A stretch of DNA of 64,000 bases from Nocardiopsis terrae (lineage in GTDB: Bacteria; Actinomycetota; Actinomycetes; Streptosporangiales; Streptosporangiaceae), in assembly GCF_014651695.1 (NCBI RefSeq), contig NZ_BMXJ01000005.1:1-64000 (forward strand), written 5' to 3'. The notes under the pieces were generated by a model. It saw only the letters and a list, made by a program, of their open reading frames with translations. It searched no databases and had not been told where the DNA came from. Each line of letters starts with the position of its first letter. Positions within the stretch are counted from its first letter, which is position 1. Below, piece after piece: positions 24,281-33,165 of the stretch. Both the position numbers and the translations under genes were made by a program.

Positions 24281-24321
24281 CGGCAGAGCCCGCCGGGGGT
24301 GACCCGCGGCGGGCTCTGCCG
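24281..24321. terminator. Bidirectional terminator, channel gene / fxsA
   Basis: CGGCAGAGCCCGCCG (24281-24295) pairs perfectly with CGGCGGGCTCTGCCG (24307-24321), a 15-bp stem with an 11-nt loop between convergent genes. Confidence 0.85.
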
Positions 24322-24361
24322 GTGCTCCCCCGGACGCGCGAAGGCGCCCGGAGCGGTCAGG

Positions 24362-24976
24362 TCAGTTCCTGTCGTCCTCGTCGGGCTCGAACCGGCCCTG
24401 GATGACGCGCCCCCGGTTGGCGGCGGGGCGGTCCTGCTCGGCCGCGCCCGGGTTCCGGCCGCCGCGGGCGGGGCCGCCCGGGCTGCGGCCGAAGGGGTCC
24501 CCGGCCGGGCCGGAGGCCCCCGGTCCGCCGGGGCCGAAGGGGCCCTGGTTCGGGATGGTGGCACCGCGGGCCGCGAACTCCTCGTTGACCCGTTCCTGCA
24601 TCCTGCGCATCCGGCGGGCCGCCCATCCCGCGAACGCCCAGCGCAGGGCGGGGCGGGTGAACGGGGTGGCCAGCAGCAGGCCGACCGCGGCGGTGAGGAA
24701 GCCGGGGACGACCAGCAGGATGCCGCCGGCCATCAGCATCAGCGGGTCGAGCAGGCCCTTGCGGGGCTGCTCGCCGGTGCGCATCGCCTCGTCCGCCTGC
24801 TGGACGACCTCGCGGAAGGCCCGGCCGGTGTGCCGGAGCACCGCCACGCCCAGGACCATCAGCGAGACCAGGGCGGCGAGTGTCCATGGAACGCCGATCT
24901 GACCGCCGACCCAGATCATCAGTCCCACTTCGGCGAAGGGCAGTGCCATCAACGCCAGCACTGTCAGCAGCGGCAT
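24362..24976 (-). CDS. fxsA: FxsA family membrane protein
   Basis: A 204-residue integral membrane protein of the FxsA family, which in E. coli relieves phage T7 exclusion by F plasmids. N-terminal hydrophobic stretch LLTVLALMALPFAEVGLMIWVGGQIG and the middle block GLLDPLMLMAGGILLVVPGFLTAAVGLLLATPFTR are characteristic. The C-terminal 60 residues are a Gly/Pro/Asn-rich cytoplasmic tail not present in short homologues. Normal function is unknown. Separated from lnt by about 95 nt on the same strand. Confidence 0.88.
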   Translation of the reverse strand: MPLLTVLALMALPFAEVGLMIWVGGQIGVPWTLAALVSLMVLGVAVLRHTGRAFREVVQQADEAMRTGEQPRKGLLDPLMLMAGGILLVVPGFLTAAVGLLLATPFTRPALRWAFAGWAARRMRRMQERVNEEFAARGATIPNQGPFGPGGPGASGPAGDPFGRSPGGPARGGRNPGAAEQDRPAANRGRVIQGRFEPDEDDRN

Positions 24977-25070
24977 CGTGAACCATCCTCAGAGTCGTGG
25001 GCCGAAGGCGGGTGTCCCCTGCTGGGAAGAACGTGTCCGCGGTGTGAATGGTTCCCCCGGGCCGGGAACC

Positions 25071-26774
25071 TCACGCACTCCGCTTCACGCGTACGCGGCG
25101 GCCCGCGATGACCGAGGCGACGACGGCGCCCAGTCCGATCGCGGCGATCAGCGCCTCGGGGACCGCGCCGAGCCGGGTCGCGGCGGTGGGCCCGTCCATG
25201 GCGGTGAGTTCGGCCACGTGGATGTCGGGCTCGGCCTCGGGCGACTCGTAGGCGACCGTGCCGTCGGGCTCCACCACGGCGCTGATCCCGCTGGTGGAGA
25301 CCACCACGGCGGGGCGGCCGTGTTCGACGGCGCGCAGCTGGGTGATGGCCAGCTGCTGGTCGGACTGGCCGGTGAAGTTGTAGTTCGCGTTGTTGGTGGG
25401 GATCACGATGATCTGCCCGCCCGCGGCCACGGACTCGCGCACCGGCGGGTCGAAGGCGACGTCGAAGCAGATCCCCACGGCCAGGGTGGTGCCGGCGATG
25501 TCGAGGGCGCCGGGCTCGGTGCCGGGGACGGCGTCGGAGCTGACCTGTTCCAGCCGCGAGACGAACCGGGTGAAGAAGTCGCGGTAGGGGATGTACTCGC
25601 CGAACGGGACGAGGTAGCGCTTCCGGTACACCTCGCCGGGTCCGGTCTCGGGGTCCCAGACCACGCTCTGCACGTAGCGGGTCCCGTCGTCGTTGAAGCG
25701 GCTCATGCCCCACAGGAGGGGGACCCCGATGTCGGCGGCGGCATCGTCGATGGTCTGCTCGGCGACCGGGTCGCGGAAGGGGTCGATGTCGCTGGCGTTC
25801 TCCGGGAGCAGCACCATGTCGGGCTCGGGGTACTCTCCCCCGCGTACCGCCTCGGCGAGTTCGTGGACGCCGTCGGCGTGGTTGCGGAGCACCTGCATGC
25901 GCTCACCGAGGACCGACATCTCACCGATGTTGGGCACGTTGCCCTGGACCATGCCGACGTTGACGGTCTCCAGGGGCGCCGGGCGTCCGATCGCGGGGGC
26001 CAGGAGGCCGCCCAGGAGGACCGCGGCAGCGGCGGCCAGGCCGACGGCGGAGACGAGCATCCGTGGCCTCCCCCGGGCCGGTACGGCGCGCAGGACGGTC
26101 CACAGCAGCACGGAGCCGGTGAGGGCGACGGAGAAGGTGACCAGGGGCGAGGATCCGAGGGCGGCGTAACCCGAGAAGGGCGTGTCCGGCTGGGCGTAGG
26201 CGAGTTTGCCCCAGGGGAAGCCGCCGAGCGGCCAGCGGGCGCGTACGGCCTCCTGGGCCACCCACAGGGCGGAGGTCCACAGCGGCCAGTGGGGCAGGCG
26301 CACGACCAGGGCGATGCCCATGGCCATGGGCAGGAAGTAGACGGTCTCGGCCCCGGCGATGGCCAGCCACACGTCGATACCGAAGATGTCCTGCCAGCGC
26401 ACCAGGGGCACCATCAGGGTGGCCCCGGACAGGGCCCCGAGCCAGGCGGCACGGCGCGGCCGCGTCCCGCCGACGGCCAGGATCAGGAGCGCGGCGCTGA
26501 GCGGGCCGAGCCACCACAGGCCGTACGGCGGGAGCGCGAGGAGTTGGGCCAGGCCCGCTCCGACCGCGGCCAGAGCCCGCCAGAGGAGGTCGAGCCGTCC
26601 CCAGCGGTACCCCGGGGCCAGGGGGGACCACACCGTGGTCGGTGCCTCGGAATCCGACGCCGTGGTGTCCGGCGAGGGATCGTCCGGGCTCGGAGCGGAC
26701 TCCGAACCCTTGTACTCGGCAACCACGTGGGTGCTCGCTTTCCGCTGTCTGATGAGGGACCTGGCGGTCAGCAT
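25071..26774 (-). CDS. lnt: Apolipoprotein N-acyltransferase
   Basis: A membrane enzyme that N-acylates the lipid-modified cysteine of lipoproteins. The 567-residue product has an N-terminal roughly 45-residue acidic, disordered region and several membrane helices. A nitrilase-fold domain follows with the Glu-Lys-Cys triad in LLPENASD, YRKRYLVPFGEYIP and GICFDVAFDPPVRE. A final membrane helix (ALIAAIGLGAVVASVIAG) precedes a basic end. No ribosome binding site is visible before ATG 26774; a start near GTG codon 17 is possible. A long inverted repeat lies directly upstream. Confidence 0.9.
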   Translation of the reverse strand: MLTARSLIRQRKASTHVVAEYKGSESAPSPDDPSPDTTASDSEAPTTVWSPLAPGYRWGRLDLLWRALAAVGAGLAQLLALPPYGLWWLGPLSAALLILAVGGTRPRRAAWLGALSGATLMVPLVRWQDIFGIDVWLAIAGAETVYFLPMAMGIALVVRLPHWPLWTSALWVAQEAVRARWPLGGFPWGKLAYAQPDTPFSGYAALGSSPLVTFSVALTGSVLLWTVLRAVPARGRPRMLVSAVGLAAAAAVLLGGLLAPAIGRPAPLETVNVGMVQGNVPNIGEMSVLGERMQVLRNHADGVHELAEAVRGGEYPEPDMVLLPENASDIDPFRDPVAEQTIDDAAADIGVPLLWGMSRFNDDGTRYVQSVVWDPETGPGEVYRKRYLVPFGEYIPYRDFFTRFVSRLEQVSSDAVPGTEPGALDIAGTTLAVGICFDVAFDPPVRESVAAGGQIIVIPTNNANYNFTGQSDQQLAITQLRAVEHGRPAVVVSTSGISAVVEPDGTVAYESPEAEPDIHVAELTAMDGPTAATRLGAVPEALIAAIGLGAVVASVIAGRRVRVKRSA

Positions 26775-26786
26775 ATTGGGGGGACG

Positions 26787-26879
26787 CGGAAAAGGCCCGA
26801 GCCACCCTTCGGACCGGCTCCGTCCCGTCGGCGGCGAGCTCGGAAGACCGTTGTCTACTGGATGTTCGGGCCTTTTCCG
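26787..26879 (-). repeat. 14-bp perfect inverted repeat enclosing 65 nt upstream of lnt
   Basis: CGGAAAAGGCCCGA (26787-26800) and TCGGGCCTTTTCCG (26866-26879) are perfect complements, separated by a 65-nt GC-rich segment that can fold further. It begins 13 nt upstream of the proposed lnt start, so on the minus strand it could be a structured 5' leader. It is not a terminator for any gene on either side. Confidence 0.6.
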
Positions 26880-27173
26880 GGTCCAACCCCCCGCCCGGTC
26901 GCGGTACTCCGCCCCTCACCCGATCCCAACTGCACCTGGCGCGTGATGCAGCGTCCAATCGGACGAGCGGGGGCCGCACAACCGGTCCGTCCAGTGCTGG
27001 ACTGGTCGTTAGGTTACCCAGACTCCCCGACCCGTTGCCTCAACCCGGGCGCCGTGTCGTGGCTACCGCGTCAAGCGGGGGGAGGGGAGAAAGTGATGAA
27101 CCGTCGGACAGGCTAACGCACCTGGGCCCGGCGCGCCAGCTGACCGGGGGTGGTTTGCGCCTGACCGCAATCA

Positions 27174-27250
27174 GATCGAAATCGAAGACGCTATGGACAT
27201 TTCGATCATGATCCTGTCTGATGTGATCAACAAACCAGTCCGCTTCGATC
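27174..27250 (+). promoter_or_regulatory. Cluster of TTCGATC boxes upstream of the sugar ABC ATPase gene
   Basis: GATCGAAAT (27174-27182) and ATTTCGATC (27199-27207) form a 9-bp inverted repeat. GATCATGATC (27204-27213) is a palindrome, and TTCGATC recurs at 27244-27250. The cluster ends about 100 nt before the start codon, in a 570-nt gene-free region (26775-27346). A repressor or activator binding region is likely; the regulator is unknown. Confidence 0.45.
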
Positions 27251-27346
27251 AAATTCGACCAGCGGGCCGGGGTGGGGGGTCCTCAGCCACGAGATCCACC
27301 CGCCAACGGACACCCCAGAACACCGACCCAACGCGGGAGCACAGCC

Positions 27347-28567
27347 ATGGCGGAGATCGCCCTCCAGAACGTCGACAAGATCTACGGCGGTGACGTCAAA
27401 GCCGTCGACGACCTGAACCTGCAGATCAACGACGGCGAGTTCATGGTGCTCGTCGGCCCCTCCGGCTGCGGCAAGTCCACCGCGCTGCGCATGATCGCGG
27501 GTCTGGAGGAGATCTCCGCGGGCTCCCTGGTCATCGGCGACGAGGTCGTCAACGACCGGCCGCCGAAGGACCGCGACATCGCGATGGTGTTCCAGAACTA
27601 CGCGCTCTACCCCCACATGAGCGTCGAGCAGAACCTCGCCTTCGGCCTGAAGCTGCGCAAGGTACCCAAGGCCGAGATCGCCCGCCGCGTCAGCGAGGCC
27701 GCGGAGATGCTCGGCCTGGAGCCCTACCTCAAGCGCAAGCCGGGCGCGCTCTCCGGCGGTCAGCGCCAGCGTGTGGCGATGGGCCGCGCCATCGTGCGCG
27801 AACCGCAGGCCTTCCTCATGGACGAGCCGCTGTCCAACCTGGACGCCAAGCTGCGCGTGCAGATGCGGGCCTCCCTGAACCAGCTGCACGAGCGCCTCGG
27901 CGTCACCACCGTCTACGTCACCCACGACCAGATCGAGGCGATGACCCTCGGCGACCGGGTCGCGGTGCTCCGGGACGGCCGCCTCCAGCAGGTCGACACC
28001 CCCAAGCGCCTCTTCGACGCCCCCGTCAACCTCTTCGTGGCCGGGTTCATCGGTTCCCCCGCGATGAACTTCGTCGACGCCGAGCTGGCCCGTGACGGCG
28101 AGGGCGCGGTGCTCAAGTTCGCCGACCACGCGCTCCCGGTCCCGGCGAGCCTGCTCAAGGAGCGCCCGCAGCTGAGCGAGTACCTGGACCGCTCCCTCAT
28201 CCTGGGCATCCGCCCCTCCGACTTCAACGACGCCGAGTTCGACGGCAACACCGGCCCGCGCATCGAGGTCACCGCCAGCGTCACCGAGGAGCTGGGCACC
28301 GAGATCAACGTGATCTTCGGCGTCGACGCCCCGCCGGTGCGCCACGAGGACGCGACGGCCCTGGCCAAGGACGCCGCCGGAGAGGGCGAGGAGGCCTCCG
28401 ACTCCGCCCTGTCGCTGGGCGGCAGCCGTTCGCTGTTCACCGCGCGGGTGAGCCCGCGCAGCAACGTGCGCCCGGGCCGCACGATCAGCCTGGCGGTGGA
28501 CGTCAGCCAGCTGCACTTCTTCGACCAGGAGAGCGGCCTGGCCATCGGCCACCCCGACAACTCCTGA
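27347..28567 (+). CDS. msiK: Sugar ABC transporter ATPase, MsiK/UgpC type
   Basis: The cytoplasmic ATPase (406 residues) energising carbohydrate ABC importers. Walker A is GPSGCGKST, the signature [17 protein letters not shown], Walker [17 protein letters not shown], the switch His in VTHDQ. The C-terminal regulatory (TOBE/MalK-like) domain starts near residue 240. No permease or binding-protein gene is adjacent, which matches actinobacterial MsiK, one ATPase shared by several sugar importers. A roughly 20-residue acidic insert ([20 protein letters not shown]) lies in the C-domain. ATG 27347 has GGGAG at 27334-27338. Confidence 0.92.
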   Translation: MAEIALQNVDKIYGGDVKAVDDLNLQINDGEFMVLVGPSGCGKSTALRMIAGLEEISAGSLVIGDEVVNDRPPKDRDIAMVFQNYALYPHMSVEQNLAFGLKLRKVPKAEIARRVSEAAEMLGLEPYLKRKPGALSGGQRQRVAMGRAIVREPQAFLMDEPLSNLDAKLRVQMRASLNQLHERLGVTTVYVTHDQIEAMTLGDRVAVLRDGRLQQVDTPKRLFDAPVNLFVAGFIGSPAMNFVDAELARDGEGAVLKFADHALPVPASLLKERPQLSEYLDRSLILGIRPSDFNDAEFDGNTGPRIEVTASVTEELGTEINVIFGVDAPPVRHEDATALAKDAAGEGEEASDSALSLGGSRSLFTARVSPRSNVRPGRTISLAVDVSQLHFFDQESGLAIGHPDNS

Positions 28568-28583
28568 TCCTGCCGACCAGGCC

Positions 28584-28623
28584 GCGCGGGCGGTGCCCCC
28601 ATCCTCCGGGGCACCGCCCGCGC
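28584..28623. terminator. Terminator between msiK and tspO
   Basis: GCGCGGGCGGTGCCCC (28584-28599) pairs perfectly with GGGGCACCGCCCGCGC (28608-28623), a 16-bp stem, 8-nt loop, followed by CCCCCTTT. Lies between convergent genes. Confidence 0.88.
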
Positions 28624-28696
28624 CCCCTTTCGGTCGGTCCGGTTCCCGGCCCGCCTCCGGCACCCGCCGCGTCCTGCGCCCTGCGGGCGGGCTCCC

Positions 28697-29194
28697 TCAG
28701 TTGGCGGCCCAGATCGCCGCGTTGAGCGCGGTGGCGAAGGCCACCCACGCCAGGTAGGGGGCGAACAGGAGCGCCGCCGCCCGGCTGTGCCGCAGGGCCA
28801 GCAGGAGGGTCGCGGCCACCGCCGCGGTCAGGAGCGCGATGTCGGCCAGCGCCACCCCGTACAGGGCGGCTCCGAAGAACAGCGGTGTCCAGGCGGCGTT
28901 CAACACCAGCTGGACCGCGTAGACGGCCAGGAAGGACGCGGCCCCCCGCGTCCCCGCAGCGCGCCACACGAGCCATCCCGCCACGGCCACCAGCACGTAC
29001 AGGGCGATCCAGACGGGGCTGAACAGCCAGGCGGGCGGCGCCCAGGCGGGGAGTTCGAGGTCGGTGTAGACGCCCGCGGAACCGGCCGCGGCGAGGCCGC
29101 CGACCAGCGCGGTGGCCAGTACCGCGGCCGCGAAGCAAACCGCGGCGAGCAGCGACCGGCGCGGTGCGGGGGCGGTTCGTACGGTGCTCTCCAT
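28697..29194 (-). CDS. tspO: TspO/MBR family tryptophan-rich sensory protein
   Basis: A 165-residue, five-helix membrane protein of the TspO family, which binds porphyrins. Family motifs are WAPPAWLFSPVWIALYVLVAVAGWLVW in helix 1-2, QLVLNAAWTPLFFG (conserved N-x2-W) and the C-terminal YLAWVAFATALNAAIWAAN. Single gene, convergent with msiK. The physiological role in actinobacteria is not settled. Confidence 0.92.
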   Translation of the reverse strand: MESTVRTAPAPRRSLLAAVCFAAAVLATALVGGLAAAGSAGVYTDLELPAWAPPAWLFSPVWIALYVLVAVAGWLVWRAAGTRGAASFLAVYAVQLVLNAAWTPLFFGAALYGVALADIALLTAAVAATLLLALRHSRAAALLFAPYLAWVAFATALNAAIWAAN

Positions 29195-29333
29195 CTGTTC
29201 CTCCTCGGACGCGGACTCTTCGGGGACCTACCCGTGATCCGGTCCCGGCCACCCCGGCGGTCCTCCCAGGCCCAGCACACAAACCTTCCCTTTCGGTGAC
29301 ATTTCCTTCGCCCGGGGAGCAGGAATCTCTTCC

Positions 29334-31640
29334 TTGACCGTCGTGTCGGCGCGCTTGAAACATGTGATGGTGCGCAACCGAGCCCCCGGAGCCGCCCTCG
29401 CCCCCGAGCCACTGTCGGTCGTCGACACCCTGCACGGCCGCCCCGTGCCCGACCCCTACCGCTGGTTGGAGACGGCCGACTCCCCCGAGACCCTCCGCTG
29501 GTTGGCGGAGCGCGACCGGGAGTACCGCCGCCAGGCGGCCACCTGGCCGCTGAGGGAGCACCTGGCCGAACGCATCCGCACGCTCGTGGACACCGACCTG
29601 TGGTCCCCGCCGGTCCACCGGCCCGGGGCCCTGTTCGGCACCGTGCGGCCGGCCGGAAGCGAGCATCCGCGGCTGGTCGTGTGGCCCGACGCCCCTGGCC
29701 CAGCCGATCCCCCCGTCTCCGCCGACGCCACCGGTCCCGCGTCCCCCCGCGCACCGCTCGATCCGCCGCCCTCCCCGCGCACCGTCCACGACCCCTGCGC
29801 CGAGGACCCCACCGGACGGACCACCCTGGACGCCTGGGAACCCAGCCCCGACGGTCGCCTGGTCGCCCTCCAGACCTCCTCCGGCGGGGTGGAGCGCGGC
29901 GAACTGCGTGTGCTCCGCGTGGACACCGGAGCCCCCGTCGGACCGACCGTGACCGGGGTCCGCTACTCGCACGTGGCCTGGCTGCCCGGGCCCGGACGTT
30001 CCTTCTACTACGTGCGCCGCGACGGTGCCCGGGGGGTGCGCGGCGTGTGGCTGCGCCGGGTCGCCGACGGTGCCGAGTCCCTCGTGTACTCCTGCGCCGG
30101 CGCCGGCACCGTCCCGGGCGTACGGGTGCTGGGTGAGCGGTGGCTGCTGGTCACCGAGAGCCACGGCACCGGGCACCGCACCGACCTGTGGTTGGCCGAC
30201 CTGACCGCCTCCCCGCCGCAGCGGCCCGAGTTCCGACCGGTCCAGGCGGGCCCCGAGGCCGAGACCGAGGCCCGGCTGGGGCCGGACGGTCTGCTGTACC
30301 TGCGCACCACCCTGGACGCGCCGCACCGGCGCATCTGCGCCCTCGACCCGGCCGCGCCCGCGAGCGGCCTCTCCCCCGAGCACTGGCGCGAGGTGGTCGC
30401 CGAGGACCCCGGGGCGGTCCTGGACGCCTTCTGCCCGCACGGGGGCGCGGACGGCACCGCGCTGCTGGTGGTCCGCACCCGGTTGGGCACCAGCGAGGCG
30501 ACCGTGCACGGGACCGCCGCCGGAGCCCGGGGCCGCACGGTGGAACTGCCCGGCGAGGGCATGGTCTCCGGCCCCGTCGCAGCCCCCGACGGCACCCTGT
30601 ACTTCGGCTACGCGGACGTGGCGACCCAGCAGAGGGTGCTGCGGCTGGCCCCGGGCTCCCACGAGCCCGCCCCCTGGCCCGCCCTCCGGCCGCCGCCTCC
30701 GAACACCTCGGACGCACCGGGCGCCTCGGACGCACGGGCGGGCCCGGACGCACGGGGCTCCTCGGGGGAGCAGGAAGCCGCCGGACGCTCCGTGACGGCC
30801 GGGGCCCCGCCCTCCCCCGCCGTGGAGCGGACCGTGGTCTGGTGCCGTTCCGAGGACGGCACCCGCGTCCCCGTCACCGTCTTCGACGCCTCGGGGGAGC
30901 GCTCCCCGGGACCGACCATCCTGCACGCCTACGGCGGCTTCGGCCGCCCGCGCCAGTTCGGGTTCAGCGCGACCGTCCTCGCCTGGCTGCTGTCGGGCGG
31001 CCGGTACGCCGTGGCCCACGTACGCGGGGGCGGAGACGCGGGGCGCCGGTGGCACCTGGAGGGTTCGGGCCGCCACAAACCGCGCGCGGTCCAGGACCTG
31101 GTGGCCTCGGCCGACGCCCTGGTGCGCACCGGCCGGTGCACGCGCGACCAGCTCTGCCTGTCCGGCGGTTCGGCCGGCGGGCTGCTCGTACTGGCCGCGG
31201 CCACCGCACGCCCGGACCTGTGCGCGGCGGTGATCGCCTCGGCACCGCTCGCGGACATGGCCCGTTTCGAACGCATGGGGCTGGGCCGGATGTGGACCCG
31301 GGAGTTCGGCACGGTGTCCGATCCGGACGACTTCGCCGCCCTGATGTCCTACTCCCCCTACCACCGGGCCCTGGACGGCGCCCTGCGCACACCGGGGCTG
31401 CGGTACCCCAGCGTCCTGCTCACCGGTTTCGACGGGGACACCCGGACCGACGCCGCCCACCCGCGCAAGATGTGCGCGGCCCTGCTGGCGGCCGCCGGGG
31501 ACCGCTGGGAGCGCCCCGCCGCCCTGCTGCGCTACGAACGCGATGTCGGGCACGGCCCGCGTTCGGTCAGCAGGGCGGTCGGGCTGGCCGCCGACGCACA
31601 CGCGTTCGCGGCCCACAGGACGGGGCTGACCGGGCGCTGA
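29334..31640 (+). CDS. S9 family prolyl oligopeptidase
   Basis: A cytoplasmic serine peptidase of 768 residues cutting short peptides, often after proline. The N-terminal DTLHGRPVPDPYRWLE is the classical prolyl oligopeptidase start. A beta-propeller follows, and the C-terminal hydrolase has nucleophile GGSAGG, Asp in TGFDGDTRTD and His in DVGHGPRS. Two Ala/Pro-rich linkers (about residues 120-160 and 455-500) are longer than usual. TTG 29334 has AGGA upstream; ATG about 11 codons later is an alternative. It stands 59 nt before a small acidic peptide gene and may process it. Confidence 0.9.
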   Translation: MTVVSARLKHVMVRNRAPGAALAPEPLSVVDTLHGRPVPDPYRWLETADSPETLRWLAERDREYRRQAATWPLREHLAERIRTLVDTDLWSPPVHRPGALFGTVRPAGSEHPRLVVWPDAPGPADPPVSADATGPASPRAPLDPPPSPRTVHDPCAEDPTGRTTLDAWEPSPDGRLVALQTSSGGVERGELRVLRVDTGAPVGPTVTGVRYSHVAWLPGPGRSFYYVRRDGARGVRGVWLRRVADGAESLVYSCAGAGTVPGVRVLGERWLLVTESHGTGHRTDLWLADLTASPPQRPEFRPVQAGPEAETEARLGPDGLLYLRTTLDAPHRRICALDPAAPASGLSPEHWREVVAEDPGAVLDAFCPHGGADGTALLVVRTRLGTSEATVHGTAAGARGRTVELPGEGMVSGPVAAPDGTLYFGYADVATQQRVLRLAPGSHEPAPWPALRPPPPNTSDAPGASDARAGPDARGSSGEQEAAGRSVTAGAPPSPAVERTVVWCRSEDGTRVPVTVFDASGERSPGPTILHAYGGFGRPRQFGFSATVLAWLLSGGRYAVAHVRGGGDAGRRWHLEGSGRHKPRAVQDLVASADALVRTGRCTRDQLCLSGGSAGGLLVLAAATARPDLCAAVIASAPLADMARFERMGLGRMWTREFGTVSDPDDFAALMSYSPYHRALDGALRTPGLRYPSVLLTGFDGDTRTDAAHPRKMCAALLAAAGDRWERPAALLRYERDVGHGPRSVSRAVGLAADAHAFAAHRTGLTGR

Positions 31641-31699
31641 CGGCGCACGGGACAGCCCTGGTCATGAGGATCAACGGCACACAGAAAGCGAGGTGCGGT

Positions 31700-31807
31700 A
31701 TGGACCCCATCGAGGTTGAGGTCGAGGACCTGGCGGAGGTGACCTCCCGCGACATCACCGCGGGCGGCGACAGTGACGGCACCGACTCCAGCTCGGACTT
31801 CATCTGA
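31700..31807 (+). CDS. 35-residue acidic peptide, candidate RiPP precursor
   Basis: ATG 31700 has GAGG at about 31690-31693 and encodes an acidic 35-residue peptide. The first half (DPIEVEVEDLAEVTSRDITAGG) looks like a RiPP leader ending in Gly-Gly, and the end (DSDGTDSSSDFI) is a short Ser/Thr/Asp-rich core. An in-frame ATG at 31664 would add 12 residues. It sits between an S9 peptidase gene and a JmjC/cupin oxygenase gene on the same strand, spaced 59 and 121 nt. That arrangement (protease, precursor, tailoring enzyme) is the basis for the call. No lanthionine-type synthetase is adjacent and there is no Cys. Confidence 0.55.
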   Translation: MDPIEVEVEDLAEVTSRDITAGGDSDGTDSSSDFI

Positions 31808-31928
31808 TCCGATCCCGCCCGGCCCGGCCACCGCGTCCCGGGCCGGGCGGGCCCCTCCCCCCTCACCGCACGCCCCCGCCCCCTCCCGGAGTCCGCGCGC
31901 CCCTCGAACCGTCTTGGAAAGGACAGCC

Positions 31929-33131
31929 GTGACCGATCCCGGCAGCCTGTTCACCGGAACCCTGTGCGACGTCGTGGGCCGCGACGCACTGACCACCCGA
32001 CTGTCGGAGGAGTTCGTCTTCGCCGACCTTGGCGCGGAAGCCGTACGCTCGCTCCTGACCTTCGAGGACCTCAACGGTCTACTGGCCGCATGCGCCCCGG
32101 AACCGCCCCGGCTGCGGCTGCACCGGGACGGGTCCCCGGTACCGCTGGACCGCTACACCGAGCAGGGCACGGCCTCGCGGACCGCCCGGCGGATCGTGCG
32201 CCCGGAGTCGCTGTACCGGGAGCTGCGGGCCGGGGCGAGCCTGGTACTGGACGGTATGGACCGGATGCACCCGCCGGTGGGCGCGGCCGCCGACGACCTC
32301 ATGCGCCTCACCCGTGAACGCGCGCAGGCCAACCTGTACCTGATCTGGGGCGAGTCCCGGGGGTTCGACACCCACTGGGACGACCACGACACGGTGATCG
32401 TCCAGGTGGAGGGGACCAAGCACTGGCAGGTGCACGGACCGGGTTCGCGCCCGCACCCGATGAAGAACGACACCGACCACTCGCACACCCCGCCCCGGGA
32501 CGCCGACGGCGGGCTGCACACGGTGTGGGAGGGGGTGCTGCGGCCCGGCCAGGTGATCCACGTGCCGCGTGGCTGGTGGCACACGGTGACCGGGACCGGG
32601 GAGGTCAGCATGCATCTGACCTTCGGTTTCACCCGGGCGACCGGAATCGACTGGGCGGACGCCCTGGTGCGGAGCCTGTTCGCGGAGGAGTCGTTCCGGC
32701 GGGACCTGCCCCGGTTCGCGGCCCCGGAGGAACGCCGCAAGCACCGGCACGAACTGGTGGCCCGGCTGGTGGAACTGGCCGAGGACGCGGACCTGGACGC
32801 CTTCCTCGCCGAGCGCGACGCGCGCTTCCCCCGCCGTACGTCGTTCTCCCTCCCCTGGGCGGTGGCGGAGGACGTCCCGCCGGCCGGGGCGCGGGTGGAG
32901 TTCGTCCCGATCCTGCCGCCGCCGGTGGAGCGTGAGGGCGAGCGGGTCGCACTCACGGTCTCCGGGAAGCGGTACCGGCTCCCCGCGGTGACCGAACCGG
33001 TCCTGGCGGCGATCGCCGAGCACCGGGAGCTGTCGGTGGCGGAGCTGGCCGAGCGGGCGGGCGTGAGGGTCGAGGAGTGCGCCCGGGTGGTGTCCGCGCT
33101 GAGCCGCCACCACCTGGTCCTGGTCCGCTGA
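31929..33131 (+). CDS. JmjC/cupin-4 family 2-oxoglutarate/Fe(II) oxygenase
   Basis: A 400-residue JmjC-fold protein like bacterial ribosomal oxygenases (YcfD). The iron triad is His149-x-Asp151 in FDTHWDDHD, then VIVQVEGTKHWQVHGP, and His211 in QVIHVPRGWWHTV. The 62-residue spacing equals that in YcfD. The C-terminal winged-helix part (LPAVTEPVLAAIAEHRELSVAELAERAGV) is also shared. Its role could be hydroxylation of a ribosomal protein, or of the small acidic peptide encoded just upstream. GTG 31929 is preceded by GGAAAGGA. Confidence 0.85.
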   Translation: MTDPGSLFTGTLCDVVGRDALTTRLSEEFVFADLGAEAVRSLLTFEDLNGLLAACAPEPPRLRLHRDGSPVPLDRYTEQGTASRTARRIVRPESLYRELRAGASLVLDGMDRMHPPVGAAADDLMRLTRERAQANLYLIWGESRGFDTHWDDHDTVIVQVEGTKHWQVHGPGSRPHPMKNDTDHSHTPPRDADGGLHTVWEGVLRPGQVIHVPRGWWHTVTGTGEVSMHLTFGFTRATGIDWADALVRSLFAEESFRRDLPRFAAPEERRKHRHELVARLVELAEDADLDAFLAERDARFPRRTSFSLPWAVAEDVPPAGARVEFVPILPPPVEREGERVALTVSGKRYRLPAVTEPVLAAIAEHRELSVAELAERAGVRVEECARVVSALSRHHLVLVR

Positions 33132-33141
33132 GCTCTTTCCG

Positions 33142-33163
33142 GCCCCGGCCGACCGGCCGGGGC
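33142..33163. terminator. Terminator between cupin oxygenase and tetR
   Basis: GCCCCGGCC (33142-33150) and GGCCGGGGC (33155-33163) form a 9-bp stem with a GACC loop between convergent genes. Confidence 0.7.
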
Positions 33164-33165
33164 GG

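Noticed and set aside
28503-31616. Very long minus-strand frame opposite the S9 peptidase gene (likewise 1963-3519, 19458-21485, 24978-27116 and 39389-42040)
   Set aside because: Gly/Arg/Val/His-rich shadow frames opposite well-supported genes, a common artefact at this G+C.
30140-31807. 555-codon frame ending in the small acidic peptide
   Set aside because: Most of it is a Pro/Arg/Gly-rich shadow of the S9 peptidase in another frame. Only the last 35 codons have a start with a ribosome binding site and a sensible sequence.
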